NCBI GenBank assembly: GCA_009602725.1
Contig: WELB01000011.1
Location: forward strand, 703,785 to 767,784
Source of the DNA: Spirogloea muscicola
Lineage: Eukaryota; Streptophyta; Zygnematophyceae; Spirogloeales; Spirogloeaceae
Length of the DNA: 64,000 nucleotides
Reading direction: 5' to 3'
Both the position numbers and the translations under genes were made by a program. Numbering within the stretch: position 1 is the first letter of the stretch; every line of letters begins with the position of its first letter. The notes under the pieces were generated by a model, which saw nothing but the letters and a program-made list of their open reading frames with translations, was not told the DNA's origin and did not search any database. This document shows, in pieces, positions 1 through 12,415 of the stretch.

Positions 1-420
1 TCTCCTACTTCATTCTCTATTCAGGTCTGGCCAATCACAGCCATCGCCCTCTACTAAGGTCTTTCTCCTGGTTTATCACAGCCATCGCTTCGTTCTTTTG
101 CGCGCCTTCTCCCTTCGGACGACAAGGTGTATCACTACCCTTCTGCCAGTTTGCCCGACCTTCGGCTGCTGTCTAGGGGCGATTCACAGGGTAGGAGGAC
201 GCTCAAGTCAGCCCCATCTATTGCTGCTGCTCGCCCTGCTGTCATGCATTTTGTTGGTTTCTATTCACTGCCACTGTCCCCTTCGCAAGCGGTTCTGCAT
301 CTTCAGATCTACTGCGCCCCCTCTCAGGAGCTTCTTTGCCTACCTTGCCTACAGGTCCACCCCAAATCACAGCCACTGTCCTTCTCGAGGGCTGTTGCTT
401 GCCATGAGTAACTCTTTCAT
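1..420 (+). mobile_element. Decayed retroelement tail with hairpin modules
   Basis: Starts inside repeat-family sequence. Modules of the type 'ctggccaatcacagccatcg' lie near 30 and 85. At about 110-175 a frame-shifted remnant of the retroelement C-terminus can be read: a segment like R-Q-G, then L-P-D-L-R-L-L-S-R-G, matching the S-D-L-x-L-L-[ST]-R-G-Y end of the copy at 17650-18900. No intact ORF remains. Assignment rests on resemblance to the other copies in this window. Confidence 0.5.
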
Positions 421-1229
421 CTCTGTCCGGAAGAACGCTGCTTTCTCTATAGAGCGCTCGCTCCTTGCAATTTGGAGATCTTGGCGTCTAGACTGACCAC
501 TGACCACCCCCAGGAAACAAACTCGCTAGATGAGGTGCTTGAGCCTAAGTCTGCAAATCTTATCCTTGATGATTGCAGCGCAAGGCGACAGATTTGCAAG
601 ATGCATGCATTACATACTTGAGAGCTAATTGTTGCCCTTCGCAATCCAGAACTGCTCAGAGTTTCACCCACGATCAACATGACATAAGAACTTCTGCTGT
701 AGCCACTCCAAGTCATGGCTGCACACTGCCATATTTTCAGTGAGAATCTTAGGACCCTCCTCACTCCCAGCCTTTAACGGCAAAGGAAGCTGTTTGCTTG
801 CTTCAGATGGCATCATCGCTCAAGATTGACTGGTCTTGCTGCCACATCGCTCTTCTTCAAGCCAGGTTGTACGCACCTTGTCCTTGGACGCGGCCAGAGG
901 CACAGGTTTTCCGCAAGGCCCACATGCGTCAAACATGTGAGCTGGCCAGTCATGGCAGCGCCCCATCATAAGCGTGCAGCGACGCCTCCACATGGACAAG
1001 ATTTCTCATGAGAGAAGGCGCATGGTGCGCATGCACTGAGAGGGGAAATAGCTCATTTACATTACAGCAGTAGCCGTGAGAGGCCAGCCCAAAAGGAACG
1101 TACAATTTCTGAAAGGACTGGAAGGCGCAAAACAGGGAGGCTGCACAAGCCAGTAAACTGTTAGAAGAACGAATCAATTCCTAACAGGACCTCAGGTGAC
1201 AACACGGGAAACATAGAACTGAATAGGGA
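421..1229. other. Spacer without recognisable gene
   Basis: Only short ORFs with no recognisable domain or consistent codon bias. No RNA gene, strong repeat or hairpin module was seen. Confidence 0.4.
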
Positions 1230-2010
1230 CTCGAGTACCCACGAGTGAGAAAGCAGATCTACCAATTTACGGCAATGGCTGTGAACAGGCCAGCCCAAAG
1301 AGAGAAAGCGCGGCCAGATTGACTAGTGGCTGGGAAAGGCCAGCCCAAAGGAGTATACAAGGTCTGAAATGGCCGGATGGGCTCAAAAAGCAGGATAATA
1401 GTCTTCAAGCCGGCAGTGGGCTCTCAATAATCGAAAGACGCTTCCAGGAGAGGACGATGGCTGGGCGAGGCCAGCCCAAAAATAAATTGAACAAAGGTCG
1501 GAGAGGCCAAGCAAGGGAATCCACGAAAGCTAGCACATCAATAATCTCCTGTCAGCAAGTACGAGTCAGAATAACCAGATGGCGAAAAAGCGTCGCCATG
1601 ACGGAACCCGGAGGCAGCAGCCAACGTGTACGCAAGTGGACGGCAAATGCTAAGGACCGTTGCGGAGGGATTGCAAAGGCACATCCTGTACACCTGAGCA
1701 AGCTACCCGGCGGCACTGGAGCCGGGCTGCACGCTCTGACGAGTGAGAGCACGCACTCATCTGCCAGACTTATCTGGGGCGCTGGTGCGGCACCCCGCAA
1801 GCCGGTGGCCTGGCTTGGTGCGCAGCTAGGCACTCAGCACTTCTCGTGCTTACACGATGACAGCTCACCTTCTGACTGAGGGATGAGGACTGTGTGATGC
1901 AAAACGAGCTGCTTGCCATGGCCATCGAGCACGCCTGGGCTCGCAAGGAACACGAGCATGAGCCTGGAGAGCGGAGGCTGGATCAAGGAGCTATGCTTTC
2001 TTGCAAGTGA
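1230..2010 (-). mobile_element. Degenerate retroelement C-terminus (reverse) plus modules
   Basis: Modules in reverse orientation (…GGCCAGCCCAAA…) occur near 1275, 1328 and 1459. On the minus strand at about 1560-1700 a broken reading frame keeps the family pattern A-A-A-S-G-F-R-x-G-D-A-F followed by S-G-Y-S-D-x-Y-L-L-T. This is the C-terminus and 3' side of the same element as 17650-18900, frame-shifted and non-functional. The lower-coordinate end is the element's 3' side. Confidence 0.5.
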
Positions 2011-2107
2011 AGTCCAAGATTGAGCTGGCCACGCAACGGCGGCGCCTCTGCCCGCGACCGCGGACTCCACCAGACAGGCTTTCCAGCGACGTGTGCGGAA
2101 ATGAGGA

Positions 2108-5100
2108 GTGACGGCTTTGCGGATCGGGAACGGCGCCATGAGTGGAGTGCGCACTCGTTCGCCTCCGCACACGCTCGTGGGGTCACTTGTAGCTGTCAGC
2201 CCGGTCCTGCGAATCAGCGACAGTGGTGGAGCCCATGTCAATTACGACATTGTCATGGTGGAGATGCGGCCGTGCCGTCCATCGAGGAGCAGCAGGCAGG
2301 TACTCAGAGAAGCGGCGCTCCAGCGCTACGATGCCTCACCAGCAACCAGGGAGGCCGCTGACTTGGAGGTGGCGGGGCCAGAACGTGCAGCGCTGGTACA
2401 CAGGCCAACATTCCTACTTGCCCGGGATGGCTTGGCACGTGGGCTGTGGCCGGCTCTGTCGGCGTCGCTCAGCAAGCGCGTCGCCATCTCGGGCCTCCTG
2501 CGCAAGGCCCTGCTGGCAGGACACGCGCCGCAGCGGTCGCGCATTGTCTTCCTGGCCACAGCCGCTACGGCGGTTGCCTTGCTCGAGAGGCCGGAGGTCG
2601 CCCTCGAAGAGCCTCGAAGGAGGCCCAACGATGCAGCTGCCAAGAGCGAGCGCATGGCAAGTGTTACTGGGCGAGAGTCTTGCGAGCATGCCAGCAGCGG
2701 GACAGTCAGCTATGTGGGCACGGTAAGTGGGGTTGTCCTCGATGGCGCGCAGCTGGAGCTGGACGGTTGCGCCCGGCTCCTCCTGACGCACACGCCGAGC
2801 TGGCCGTTGGGCGGCATCTGCCTCGGCTCCCTGGTGTGCACCCGCGTGCACATCTGACCACATGGCTTGGGCCTCTAATATGAGCCAGCTTTGCCACAGG
2901 AAGTTGGTTCGACATTTATCACAGCTGCTTCAAAGAACCTGCCCAACTCATGCTTTTTTGGCATACAGGTGTTGCTGAGGCATGTCCACGTCCACAAAGT
3001 GCGGGGAACTCAGCGAGAGCGCCTGGTCTTCGGGGCATGCATCTATTCTCATATATCTGTTGTGGGGACAGCACCAATGTATGATTCATTGATGTAAGCC
3101 TCTATATACCTATTTTACCTCAACATCAAGCTAGATTGCCATCGTCCTTGCATCCACTCGTGACTACATTGTGATACGTCTGTCTCTCCTGCTGGTTGAC
3201 CATTACAATGTGATCCGTATGACCCTACCGTGAGATTGTGTTGATATGTCGAGCTTATCAGCTCTCTGTGCCATTTTCAATGTGCAGTAAAGTTCACCCT
3301 CTACCCGCTTGCAGCTTGCTGCGAGCACATCTGGATCGGTTGCCGTTCAGTTTGGCCTTCAAGTATGCTGTAATCATGCACAAAGTCTCAATTCTTTTGC
3401 ACTAAATTACAGAAAATTCGATGCCACTGCCGCTACTTCTTCAAGCAGAATGTTACATTCTGGAAATGTTACATGCTTTGTATTCTTAAGACGTTGAACT
3501 CTGAATAAAGCAAACCCTTAGTTAAGCTTAGAGCAGGCACTCAGCCTTCTGGGCCTACGTTCTATCCTACACCTTTAACCTTCCGTTGTAGTCATGTACT
3601 GACTACACAGTGCATGCATATGCCTTATATTCTGCAGTCATTAGTACCTTTGCCTCCTGCTCGCAAGTAGATTACAGATACTGAAGCTGTTGTTTTGGCC
3701 ATCAGGCTCATGGAGGTGTTGCAAGCCTTCCATGTCAAATTTCCTGGTTACTTCAGCAATCAGCAGCTTCTGGGGAACTGCGCCAAGGTGAACTGTCATA
3801 TGAGATCATCCATGGACTGAGTGGAAGACACAAGAGACGCTTCTTCCAAATTAGATTGATCGCAGCGGGCTTGCTCAATCTTTGAAGGTGATCTAAGCAA
3901 CAAACATTCCTATGATTACCGCCAAATCGCAAGGGCAGACAGTGAGCAGCCAATCGTAAACCCTATATTTTGACCCGGCTGATGACAGCCTCACAAATGC
4001 AAAGAGAAAGGACTAGCTTTCACCATCGTACGTGATGGCGGGTCGCCTCTTCAATACCTGCAAAGAGTAAGTACAGTCAGCATCAGCATGCTACAGCTTG
4101 TAGTACTGTACCAGTATGCATACGACTTTGTTCACTTGAGATCCTTGTTGCCTATGTCTGGCATGGGCTTTGGAGTGATCAACCTCTGAAGTGGTGATGG
4201 CCTCCCCATGGCAGGATGTAATTGACGAGTTCTTGGAGCACTCTTTGCATTGCCAACTCGGAAGCCCAATTGAGCAGCGGTCCTCCATCCAAACACAGGT
4301 GCTACTCTTTCTCAAGTATCTGCATTGACATCAGTCATGTACTGGACATGTAAGCAGCCTTGACGAGCTCAAATAGCAGTGAGGAATATCTTCATGCTGT
4401 CAGAGCAGCTTGCATGTACTCTGGAAATTGTAGCAGGCTTTTTGATTTGGAACTGAGGCAGTTGCTAGCTGCTGTGGCCAGCAGGTTCTCACAGTAGCAG
4501 AGCTCCTACAAGGGGCTGCACTGTTAAGTAGGACAGCCCTTGAGGCACATGTCTCCAAGGGCCAGCAATGTGTGGAGCATGGTAACCTGGAGAACCAAGT
4601 AGTCACCAGGAAGTCTGGCAAGGAGCTTGGTGTTGTCCTCCTTGCTACACTGCAGGTAGCACGCGGCAAATCTAAGTGGTCCAGTTACTGAGGGAGCTGT
4701 TATGTTGCAGCCTCATCGAACCATCTAGTTGAAGAGGTTCTATATTTGTTGTGCAGGTCTCCCCAAGAACAGGAAGCCTAGAGCTCACTGATGCCACTGG
4801 TGCACTGGGAGTAGTTATTGACGGTCACCTACAGAGGAGTCAACTGAACTCCATCTACAAGGTCTGCCATATCCCAATTGCTAATACACTTAATGGAGGA
4901 TAGACTACAGCAGATGCAGGTACGGAATTGATGTCGCAAGGTGCCGCAGATGGTCATATCTAGGCTTCTAGAAGCACGTGCTTCAGAGCAGCTTCACAAG
5001 TCCAGGCTGCATCACTAGTTCTTGATGCTTTCAGTAACCTTCAACACAGCTCAAATTGTCACTTCCTTGCTTTAGCAGGCAGCACATGTATGCTGTTGAT

Positions 5101-7130
5101 AGAAAACCATAAGTTGAAATGGTGCTGGTTGTATTATGCTCCCTGTGGCAGGTGACAGACTTTGACTTGGTCGTCTACAGTCGACCTTCAGTAGTGCCTC
5201 TGAGAGATTGCAATGCAGGGCAAAATGACTTGCCTTGGGCTCAAGCATTCCAACAATGCACTACTGCTGACATGCAGCGCTGGGATCCTAGCCAGGCAGA
5301 GTGCTTCGTCGTCTTCCGCCTTCAGGATGCTGCCTTTGTTCGCGCATTGCACAGCTCAGTGTCACACCCCCAATTTACTGGGTCGTCATGGGCTCGGGCC
5401 TTGCGTAGTGGTGATTTGAAGGTTATCATGATCATCCAGAAACATTCTTTAGCAAAGCATGTGAGTGTCATGGACCTCACTTACCACTTTGTGGCAACAT
5501 GCTTCTGAGAGTTTCCGATCTTATAGCATTTTGGCATGGGCTTGATGACATACATTAGCAAGCATTGGAAATGTGTTTGTGCGCGCAACTGTTATGTGTG
5601 CTTGTAAGGTGTGTCCGCTTACTCGTGATGGCAACGCACGTGCTCCACAGAAGGCTCGGCGGTCGTCTTCTGCAGCTTCCTGCCAGAACAGTGTTGGCTT
5701 CCAAGCCAAGGCCGTGCTGCTTCCTTACAAAATACTTGATAATGTTTCTATTGAACCTCGGAGTGGACCTTCAAGCCCATGTCGTGTCGTAATTCGAAAG
5801 CCTCAACCATGCGGGCACACACAAGCACAGCCCAAAGGAGCTGCAGGAGTTCTGCAGGTTATCAAATGCTACATCCAAGTTGGCAAGGTCGAGCAGCGGC
5901 AAGCGGCATTGGAAGGCCATCTTCAGCAAGTAATGCTCAGCTTCTCGTTGACGTCTATTGAGGACCACTCAGTAAGTGGCATCAGGCAGCTGGATGTGTT
6001 ACAGCTTTCTGGCAATGTCGAGGTGCTAGAGAAGCCCTCTCGTTGAAGGTCTGTGATTTATGTCGTCAAGATCGTCTATTGCATTACATGACCTCATCAA
6101 CCTGTGCCATATTTTTGTCTCTGCTTAATCTCCAGACATTGCGTGTTGGCCGGTGCTACTTGACTTCGTGGCCAGAGCCAAAGCCATTGGGTGCCCACGA
6201 GGCCTTCCTCAAGGCCATGAAGAAGGCACAAGGTGGTCAACCTGAGCCTGACCATTGTGGTTCTCCAGTCACTCTAAGAGATCCTCATCTCTGGAGTGTA
6301 AGCTTTGCTGGTCAACCTGAAGAAGAGAAAGTTCCGGACAAGTTGGATGCCTGCTGCCAAATCAGGGCCTCATTTGAGGACCAGAGACAAAAAGAATGTG
6401 CCAGCAGTCTCTGTGCAGACAAGGACGATGTTGAGATTGCGTTGACAGCCACTGCAGCTAGACTGCACAAGGAGCTTGTTCGAAGTCTCGCAGAGTGGCA
6501 CATTCGGCCAATCTTGCAGATTCATCAGCTCCTTAGGGATGAGTCTGGTGAAGCATGCAGGGAGCCCACTATACTGCCAAAGCCCAGTACTCCAACCACG
6601 AAACTGGTGATGACGGAATGTAGGTCATCACATTGTCAGCAGACATGGGGAGCAGATCAGAGGACAGTTTCTTTTGACGGCATCGTAGCAGCAATAAGAA
6701 TATCTCATGACCAGCCTCTGACCGAGGTCCTTGTTTGTTCTTGACCACATCCCCTCATGTGTATGCTGCAGAGGACCACACTGGCCAAGCTCTGTGCAGA
6801 GCTGCTGGCTTGCCTGCTGCCGAGCTCTTGGGACTACCTGAACGTGCACCCCACATTAGGTCTCGTGAGTCTACACAACAGTTTGGCATAGCAACAAGGG
6901 AGGAGTACATGACTGAGCTGCTTGCTCGTCTAAGGAGGCACGGCAGGGTGGTTGCACAGCGAGAGGGACCGGCTCTCCCTGCTGGCGGCGAGCTGGGCGC
7001 GGTGATGCCGTCGGCCGTCTCGTCCAGCTTGCAGCAAGCGCTTGGTGGGCGAGACCGGGAGGTAGTGGAGGAGCTCTTCCTGCGGGCCTCGGTGCAGAAG
7101 CCGAAGGTGCGCAAGGGCTTCATGCATTAG
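2108..7130 (+). CDS. CTC1: CTC1-like telomere maintenance protein (CST complex)
   Basis: Ten exons join in phase: ~2108-2833, 2969-3093, 3706-3787, 4215-4298, 4482-4655, 4757-4861, 5152-5421, 5609-6022, 6136-6726, 6774-7130, giving about 975 aa. The start is uncertain, because the first exon is an open GC-rich frame and the Met at 2108 is simply the first usable one. Features suggesting CTC1: an OB-fold-like stretch (Y-V-G-T-V-S-G-V-V then L-E-L-D-G-C-A-R-L-L-L-T) running into L-R-H-V-H-V-H-K; then L-V-F-G-A-C-I; then F-H-V-K-F-P-G-Y with Q-Q-L-L-G-N; and a later OB strand pair L-E-L-T-D-A-T-G-A-L-G-V-V. In the family this order precedes the large C-terminal OB folds that bind STN1/TEN1 and telomeric single strands in the nucleus. 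The C-terminal 500 residues are not individually recognisable. Alternative: another multi-OB protein. Convergent with the TPX2-like gene. Confidence 0.55.
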
Positions 7131-8581
7131 AGCTCTCAGATTTGCTAGTCATGTTTGGGGTTCTGAGGATTTGCTGTGCAATGCATGAAGTAGCATGGCA
7201 GAACAAGCCAAGCTAAGCAATGTTCTCCCTGCTGTCTCAAGGCATATGGCTTGCTCCCTCAGCAGTACCACTGCCCTGCATGCTACTTCAATTGTTGTAC
7301 GGATATAGAGAAGCATGTCATTTATGCATGAGAAAGTCAACGACAGGCAGGTCATCCTAGCAGAAGACACTCTGCACAGATCTATCCGCCTGCAACGTTT
7401 GTGGTATGGTTCTCTGCGCTGGTTGACAGTTCACGCTGTGGTTGCAGGTCCTGGTTTGCCAACAGAATTGGCAATCCCAACAGAATAAGCCACGTGCTCA
7501 ATGGCACAGCACAGGCAGCATTGGCCCCAGCCAGACTTTTGGCTGTACTGCAGCTCTTTCGCACCGTCAGCTGTAGCTTGTCGCGATAAAGGCCAGCAGG
7601 ACCGAGGCAAGCGCACGTCTACTTTGCCAGGAATTAGAGGCTGCAATGTCTGCAGACCCTAATTTTCCGGCAGTTTGTCAGCTAAACGACACTGCCTTTA
7701 GTACTTTATAGTTGCAAACACCTGTATCATTAGTGCTTGGTGAAGCGTTGCAGTTTGACCAGGTGCACTGGTTATGAGTCTTTGGTAGTGTTTGACTCGT
7801 GCATCTTCATGTACATCAGAGTGGTGCAACTCATATTCTTGCCTCTCTCTCTTGTTCATATATACAACTGCAATTTTGGACTTCGGTTTAGGTTTAGGCT
7901 GAGCGACCTGATCTCGACCTCGTGTCACCTGCTCCTTGAGGTAGTTCAGTCCACTTGTTTGGCTGGCCTTTCTCAATCAAGCCTTTCTCACCTGTGCTTC
8001 CCTTTCGTTGAGCATATCTTTCAGGCAGCACCTAGTGCGTCCGATCTTGCAATCCATGTAGGAGTTGGCCGTCAAAAGCGAATATAGGCTAAACAATGCA
8101 AGTCCATCCCATTCATTGAGCGATACTTAAGGCAGCACATAGTGAGTTCAGCTTTGCAGTCCATATAAGAACCTGGCCCTCAAATGAAGTAGGTAGGCAT
8201 AGCAATGCAGATCTGAAAGGGAAGTCCTGAATGTCATGTGCCCAAGGGTGAAATGTTCGAAAAAAACGTTAATGAATTTATCAAAAGAACTCCTCAAAAG
8301 GAATGTGCCGTAAGTGCCTACTGACAGCTCAGAGTCACACGACTGCTATCAGCTGCATACGTCTTGGTGCCTTGCTGTGATGAAGGGACTTGATCTTGGT
8401 AATGGAGCTTCTTTACCCAGCAAAGATAAGAAGCCACTCAATAAGGTACAACAGGAAGGAACTAATCAACAGTCTTTTATGTCTTGCCGTGGTGGCAGGC
8501 AGTGACCATACACTGTCTCACATTTTGCTACTTTCCAAATAGCAGAGTGACAAATCAGGAGTTTATCTAGACCTCCTTCTC
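7131..8581. other. Convergent intergenic region
   Basis: Lies between the 3' ends of the CTC1-like (+) and TPX2-like (-) genes. Short ORFs here show no domain. It contains a diverged tandem duplication (8006-8210, listed separately). Otherwise AT-rich and featureless. Confidence 0.5.
8006..8210. repeat. Diverged tandem duplication, ~100 bp unit
   Basis: Two adjacent units share in order: TTGAGC, then GGCAGCACNTAGTG, then a TTGCA(A/G)TCCATRTA block, then TGGCC(G/C)TCAAA, then AACAATGCA or AGCAATGCA. Units run about 8006-8106 and 8108-8210. Confidence 0.6.
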
Positions 8582-11500
8582 TTAGGCAGTCCCATCTGCT
8601 AGGTCGCTGTTGCTCGTCTTTACACTGTGGATGGCATGACTCCCATCCCCCGCCGGGTTCTTGCTTGGCACCTTCGTAATCTTGTCATAGAAGGCATTGG
8701 GCCGGATGATGTTTTTCTTCTTCTGATCCATGAGAGGGGCATGCGAACTTGACACCTGCTGCAACGATCCATTGCCAGTTCCCTCGCTGCTGCGCCGCCT
8801 GCCGAGCTTGGGGGATACTGCTCTGGTTGGGCGGAAGACTGGCTTCTTACCAATCACACGAGGTTGCCTCTGCACACACAAGACGCTGTCTCACTTGCCT
8901 GTCTCGGATGATTATCCACGCTGAATTCTCTCAATCATCTACATAAATTCAACAGCAATCTGCACACGAGTATCTTGAGATGAGTGCTAAAATTTTGGAG
9001 CATGTATCACAGCCTAGACAAGCAGCAGAGTATAAGAGTCATCAGGGACGAATAGGAAGACCTTTTCACTTTCATGACGAGCACCAGAATCTTCTACGGT
9101 AGTCTTCTGATAGAACTCTGGCAACGGGTTCGCCTTGAAAGTCAAACCCTTCCTGTAGTCTTCCATCTCTTTGTTCAACTCTTCCTGCTTGTCAGAGACA
9201 TCTCAAGCGTATTAACCACAAGGTAGACGCTGCTGCTAACACTAAGTAGTTTGACTAGGCTAGACAAGCTCATCACAAGCGCAAAGGTTGCTTGATTAAG
9301 TGAGCATGATAGCAACATGATCCCACCTTCATCTTCAGCTCTTGCTGTTGCCTCTCCCACCCCCTCGTAGACTCAAGCTGCTCCAGCTTGCTATGGAACT
9401 GCCACGATGGCAAGTTTATAAGCAAAAGTTGATAGGGAGAGGGATCGATGCAGTAACTCATGCGTTAAACCTCATCAATAGAAGCCCTTTAAATCATTTT
9501 GCAACCATTGGCTGCAAGAACTCATAGAAGCACCAAAAGGTGATGCTTGCAACTATGCAATTTAAGCAGCCACGCATGACACACATTATCTCTCTGATTG
9601 CAGGCAGGAAGGACAACGTGTCCACTACAAAAGGTGCAAGGCACCTTTTCCCATCCCTTGGCCCTCTGATCAAGTGCGAAACTGAAAGTGGCCGCTTCAG
9701 GAGGCTTCTGCTCCAGAACCCTGACACATGAATGGTCTACTTTAGCACGTGACAAGTGAGGAGAGATGCATCAAAACTTCAAGAGGTTGGTTGGATAAGC
9801 AGGCTCTGCAAGGAAAAAGTGGAAGGAAAACATTTGCATGTAAAGCTCATAACATGCTCTGGAACATACGGGTCATTAGATAGTGCATGTGCTTCTTGAG
9901 CGTCCGCCATCTGCTCATTGGGTTTGTCAGACTCGCAGAGATTGCTGCGTTGTTCCTGCCGCCGTCTGTGGCATTAGTAAACACAACATCACACAGCATG
10001 TCCTCTTAGATGCAGCAAAGCACAAACATCTGCTGGTACTTCTAGAAGGAGCTATGACTCTTCTGATACTGCAGGTGTGTGCGGCAAAATCCTCAAATGT
10101 GCGGCAAGTGAGCTATTTGAGCACAGCAGAAAATTACTTTGTCTCAAGATTGAACGGCTGCGGTACGGTTGTGGGCCGTGAGCTTGATCTGGATGGTGCC
10201 TGAAGAAGGTGTCCATGTTGAGTACATAGCACCAGTAGTAGGGCCAAGCGACCATTTTTGCAGCGCTGTGCGCAGCAACTTGCACAACGGTGTGCAGCAG
10301 CTACGTTGGCTTTTGACAGGGGAACATCCTAGAAGTGTTGAAGCTCTAACAACGTGGACATATGCTCAATCACACTCGTGGACACGATGTCAACTCTGTG
10401 GAGCTTGAGTGCTAGTAGCCAGAGGCAAATGAACGTACTTGAATTGGAGCAGCTCTGGATTGGGTGGATGAACGAGATGCTTGGGACCTGGCAACATGAC
10501 CGGAGTCGTAAATTGACTGCTACAAATGCTCTTAACAATCTCAGAGTGGTGCTTGTTCTCAATATTTCCATCATGTATCCAGGGACCTTATTATGGATCA
10601 TGGACCTTGTTTACTGTGTCGGTAAGGGGTGCAGCATTGCAATACCTGATGTCCGTAGCAAGCTTGAAAGGTTGGACAACTGTGACATTTGACTTTGAGG
10701 ACCTGTTGGTGATGGTCGGCACCCCTTCTGCCTGACCTGCAGGTGACAGGCTGGTCCCCACCCTTCTCTTGCCCTGTTCCAAAGATACAGAATCAGGTCT
10801 TACTTCCTTACTTCGTCTGCAGTTGCTTTTCTACCTCCATGAATCTACGCAGGCCACCAAGAGCATCCACACAGACACAGCAGCTGACCAGAGTACACCT
10901 CAAAAATGCATTGCTTTCATGTAGCAGGTGCAGTGACAGTCCGATAAGCAAAAGCAAAGAGGCCCAAAGACACAAGCAGAGACTGAACAACGTGTTATAT
11001 TGACCTGAGTACCTAGACAGCCAGATGATTCTGTTCGGGTCACTAGAGAGCTGTCACCTGAGCTGCACCGCCAATGGCAGGCCCAGAGCTGCGACGCCGT
11101 GGAGCGTCTTCGGCGACCCGGCTGGGCGACGCCAATTTGGACCTTGCGCTGCCGCCCGCTGAAGGTGGCGTACGAACTTGAGATGATGCAGGCATGGGCT
11201 GCGAGAATATCCGATGTCCTTCAGCCGGCGGGGCAGCCGTTTGGCTTGCCGTGGCAGAAGCTGCCAAGCTTTGGCTGGGGGCGTCTTCGGCAGTGGAGGT
11301 TGCGGGAGCTTCATAATTGGCGCCTTGGTCAACCGCCTGCAGACCAGAAGCCAACAACCACAATGCCCAAGAACTCGTTCAGAACCGGCGAGGCCTGATG
11401 ATTTCTGCCCCCCGGTCGTCTCTGACGAGTCCCGCCGCATGCAGCCGACGACGAAGCGGCATGCCAAGCCCTTCCCAGGCTGCAGGGTCCCGGGCCAAAC

Positions 11501-11800
11501 CAGGCTCGGGCCAGGAGGCGCCGCACCCTCGTCTGGCCCCGCCGCCGGCCCCGTCTCCGCGCTCTCCGGCGCGTCGGCCGCGGCGGCCGCAGGCCGCGGC
11601 TGGTCCGGCTCGCCCTCCCGCTCCTGCTCGTCAGAGCGGTCGTTGGCGGCGGCGGCGTGCAGTGCTCGGCCAAAGTCAGCAGACGCGGCCGGCGACGGCC
11701 CTGCGCTCAGCGACGGCGAGCGGTCCGAGATGAAGCCGTCCACGGCGCGCTCCGGCAGGATGCCATTCCAGTGCGCCACGGGGTCGCCCTCGTCGTCCAT
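8582..11800 (-). CDS. TPX2 C-terminal domain protein, WVD2-like
   Basis: Microtubule-associated protein family that decorates microtubules through the TPX2 C-terminal domain. Phase-consistent 3' exons: 9645-9720, 9327-9398, 9062-9187 and 8582-8869 (stop). Together they read T-F-S-F-A-L-D-Q-R-A, F-H-S-K-L-E-Q-L, then G-L-T-F-K-A-N-P-L-P-E-F-Y and P-T-R-A-V-S-P-K-L-G-R-R. These match the WVD2/WDL signature FKAxPxPxFY and the downstream TRAxSPKLGRR tail. Upstream exon 10646-10731 carries V-V-Q-P-F-K-L-A-T, a conserved pre-domain motif. Exon 11059-11337 is Ala/Ser-rich. The putative first exon starts at 11800 (M-D-D-E-G-D-P), is GC-rich and acidic, and its donor is not resolved. One or more exons between 9720 and 10646 are probably missing from this model. 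Family call is firm; N-terminal structure is not. Confidence 0.75.
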
Positions 11801-12003
11801 GTCCGCCGCGCCGGCCAGCGGTGGCGGCGTGGCTGCGACGGCGGCGAATGGAGCGGCGAGGGCTTAGCGGGAAGGGCGGCGCTGCGCAATCTTGAGCGGT
11901 GGCAAAGCCGGACGCTATGTCGCCGTTAATTATGCCGCCTGGCGAGCTTGCCCCGTGACGCCGAAACTCCCGCGCCAGCTCACCGTCAACCCTAAACTGC
12001 TAA

Positions 12004-12415
12004 GGGCCTATGTACACTTGGTCGGGCGGTCGCGTCGGGGGGTACGTGTCGCGCGATGTATGAAACGCACGGTCTTATAACCTTGCGCGCACGGTCGCGG
12101 TCACCCGCCACGACGGCGCCACATCGGACGCTGACCAGGACGACATCTCCCCCCGTTAAGGAGGAAACAGCGCCGTGTGCCACGAGGGCGGTCAAAATCG
12201 GGCCCTCCTCCCGAGGAGGGCCCGATTTTGACCACCCCCCCTTCCCCCCGCAGACCCGCCCGAAAAGAAACAGCTGGCACCGCCCCCTCCCAAATCCACG
12301 AAATTTCATATACACGTCCGCACGAGCAGGCGGCCTCGGCCTCCGTGGCCGCAACCTCCCCTCTGACGGGGTGGTCAATAAGACCGTGACCACCTGACCA
12401 AGTGTAAACAGGCCC
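12004..12415. mobile_element. MITE with terminal inverted repeats and central palindrome
   Basis: The ends form an imperfect terminal inverted repeat: left GGGCCTATGTACACTTGGTC (from 12004), and the right end reverse-complements to GGGCCTGTTTACACTTGGTC (ending 12415). Pairing continues a further ~8 bases (GGGCGGTC against AGGTGGTC). The flanks are TAA on the left and TAT on the right, compatible with a short TA/TWA-type target duplication. No coding capacity. A perfect 20-bp-stem palindrome sits near the middle. The GGGCCTGTTT-like tip and 3-bp flank resemble PIF/Harbinger (Tourist) MITEs, but superfamily is inference. Confidence 0.7.
12190..12233. repeat. Perfect palindrome, 20-bp stem
   Basis: Left arm 12190-12209, loop CCCG at 12210-12213, right arm 12214-12233. 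All 20 positions pair, and the outer loop C and G can also pair, leaving 2 nt. It lies roughly at the centre of the MITE. Confidence 0.9.

Noticed and set aside
2736-2857. Reading the CTC1-like first exon through to its TGA at 2857
   Set aside because: A donor after 2833 joins in phase to 2969-3093 and gives a more family-like sequence than the read-through end.
11214-11867. 217-codon forward ORF
   Set aside because: It is the antisense shadow of the GC-rich first exon of the TPX2-like gene; no domain.
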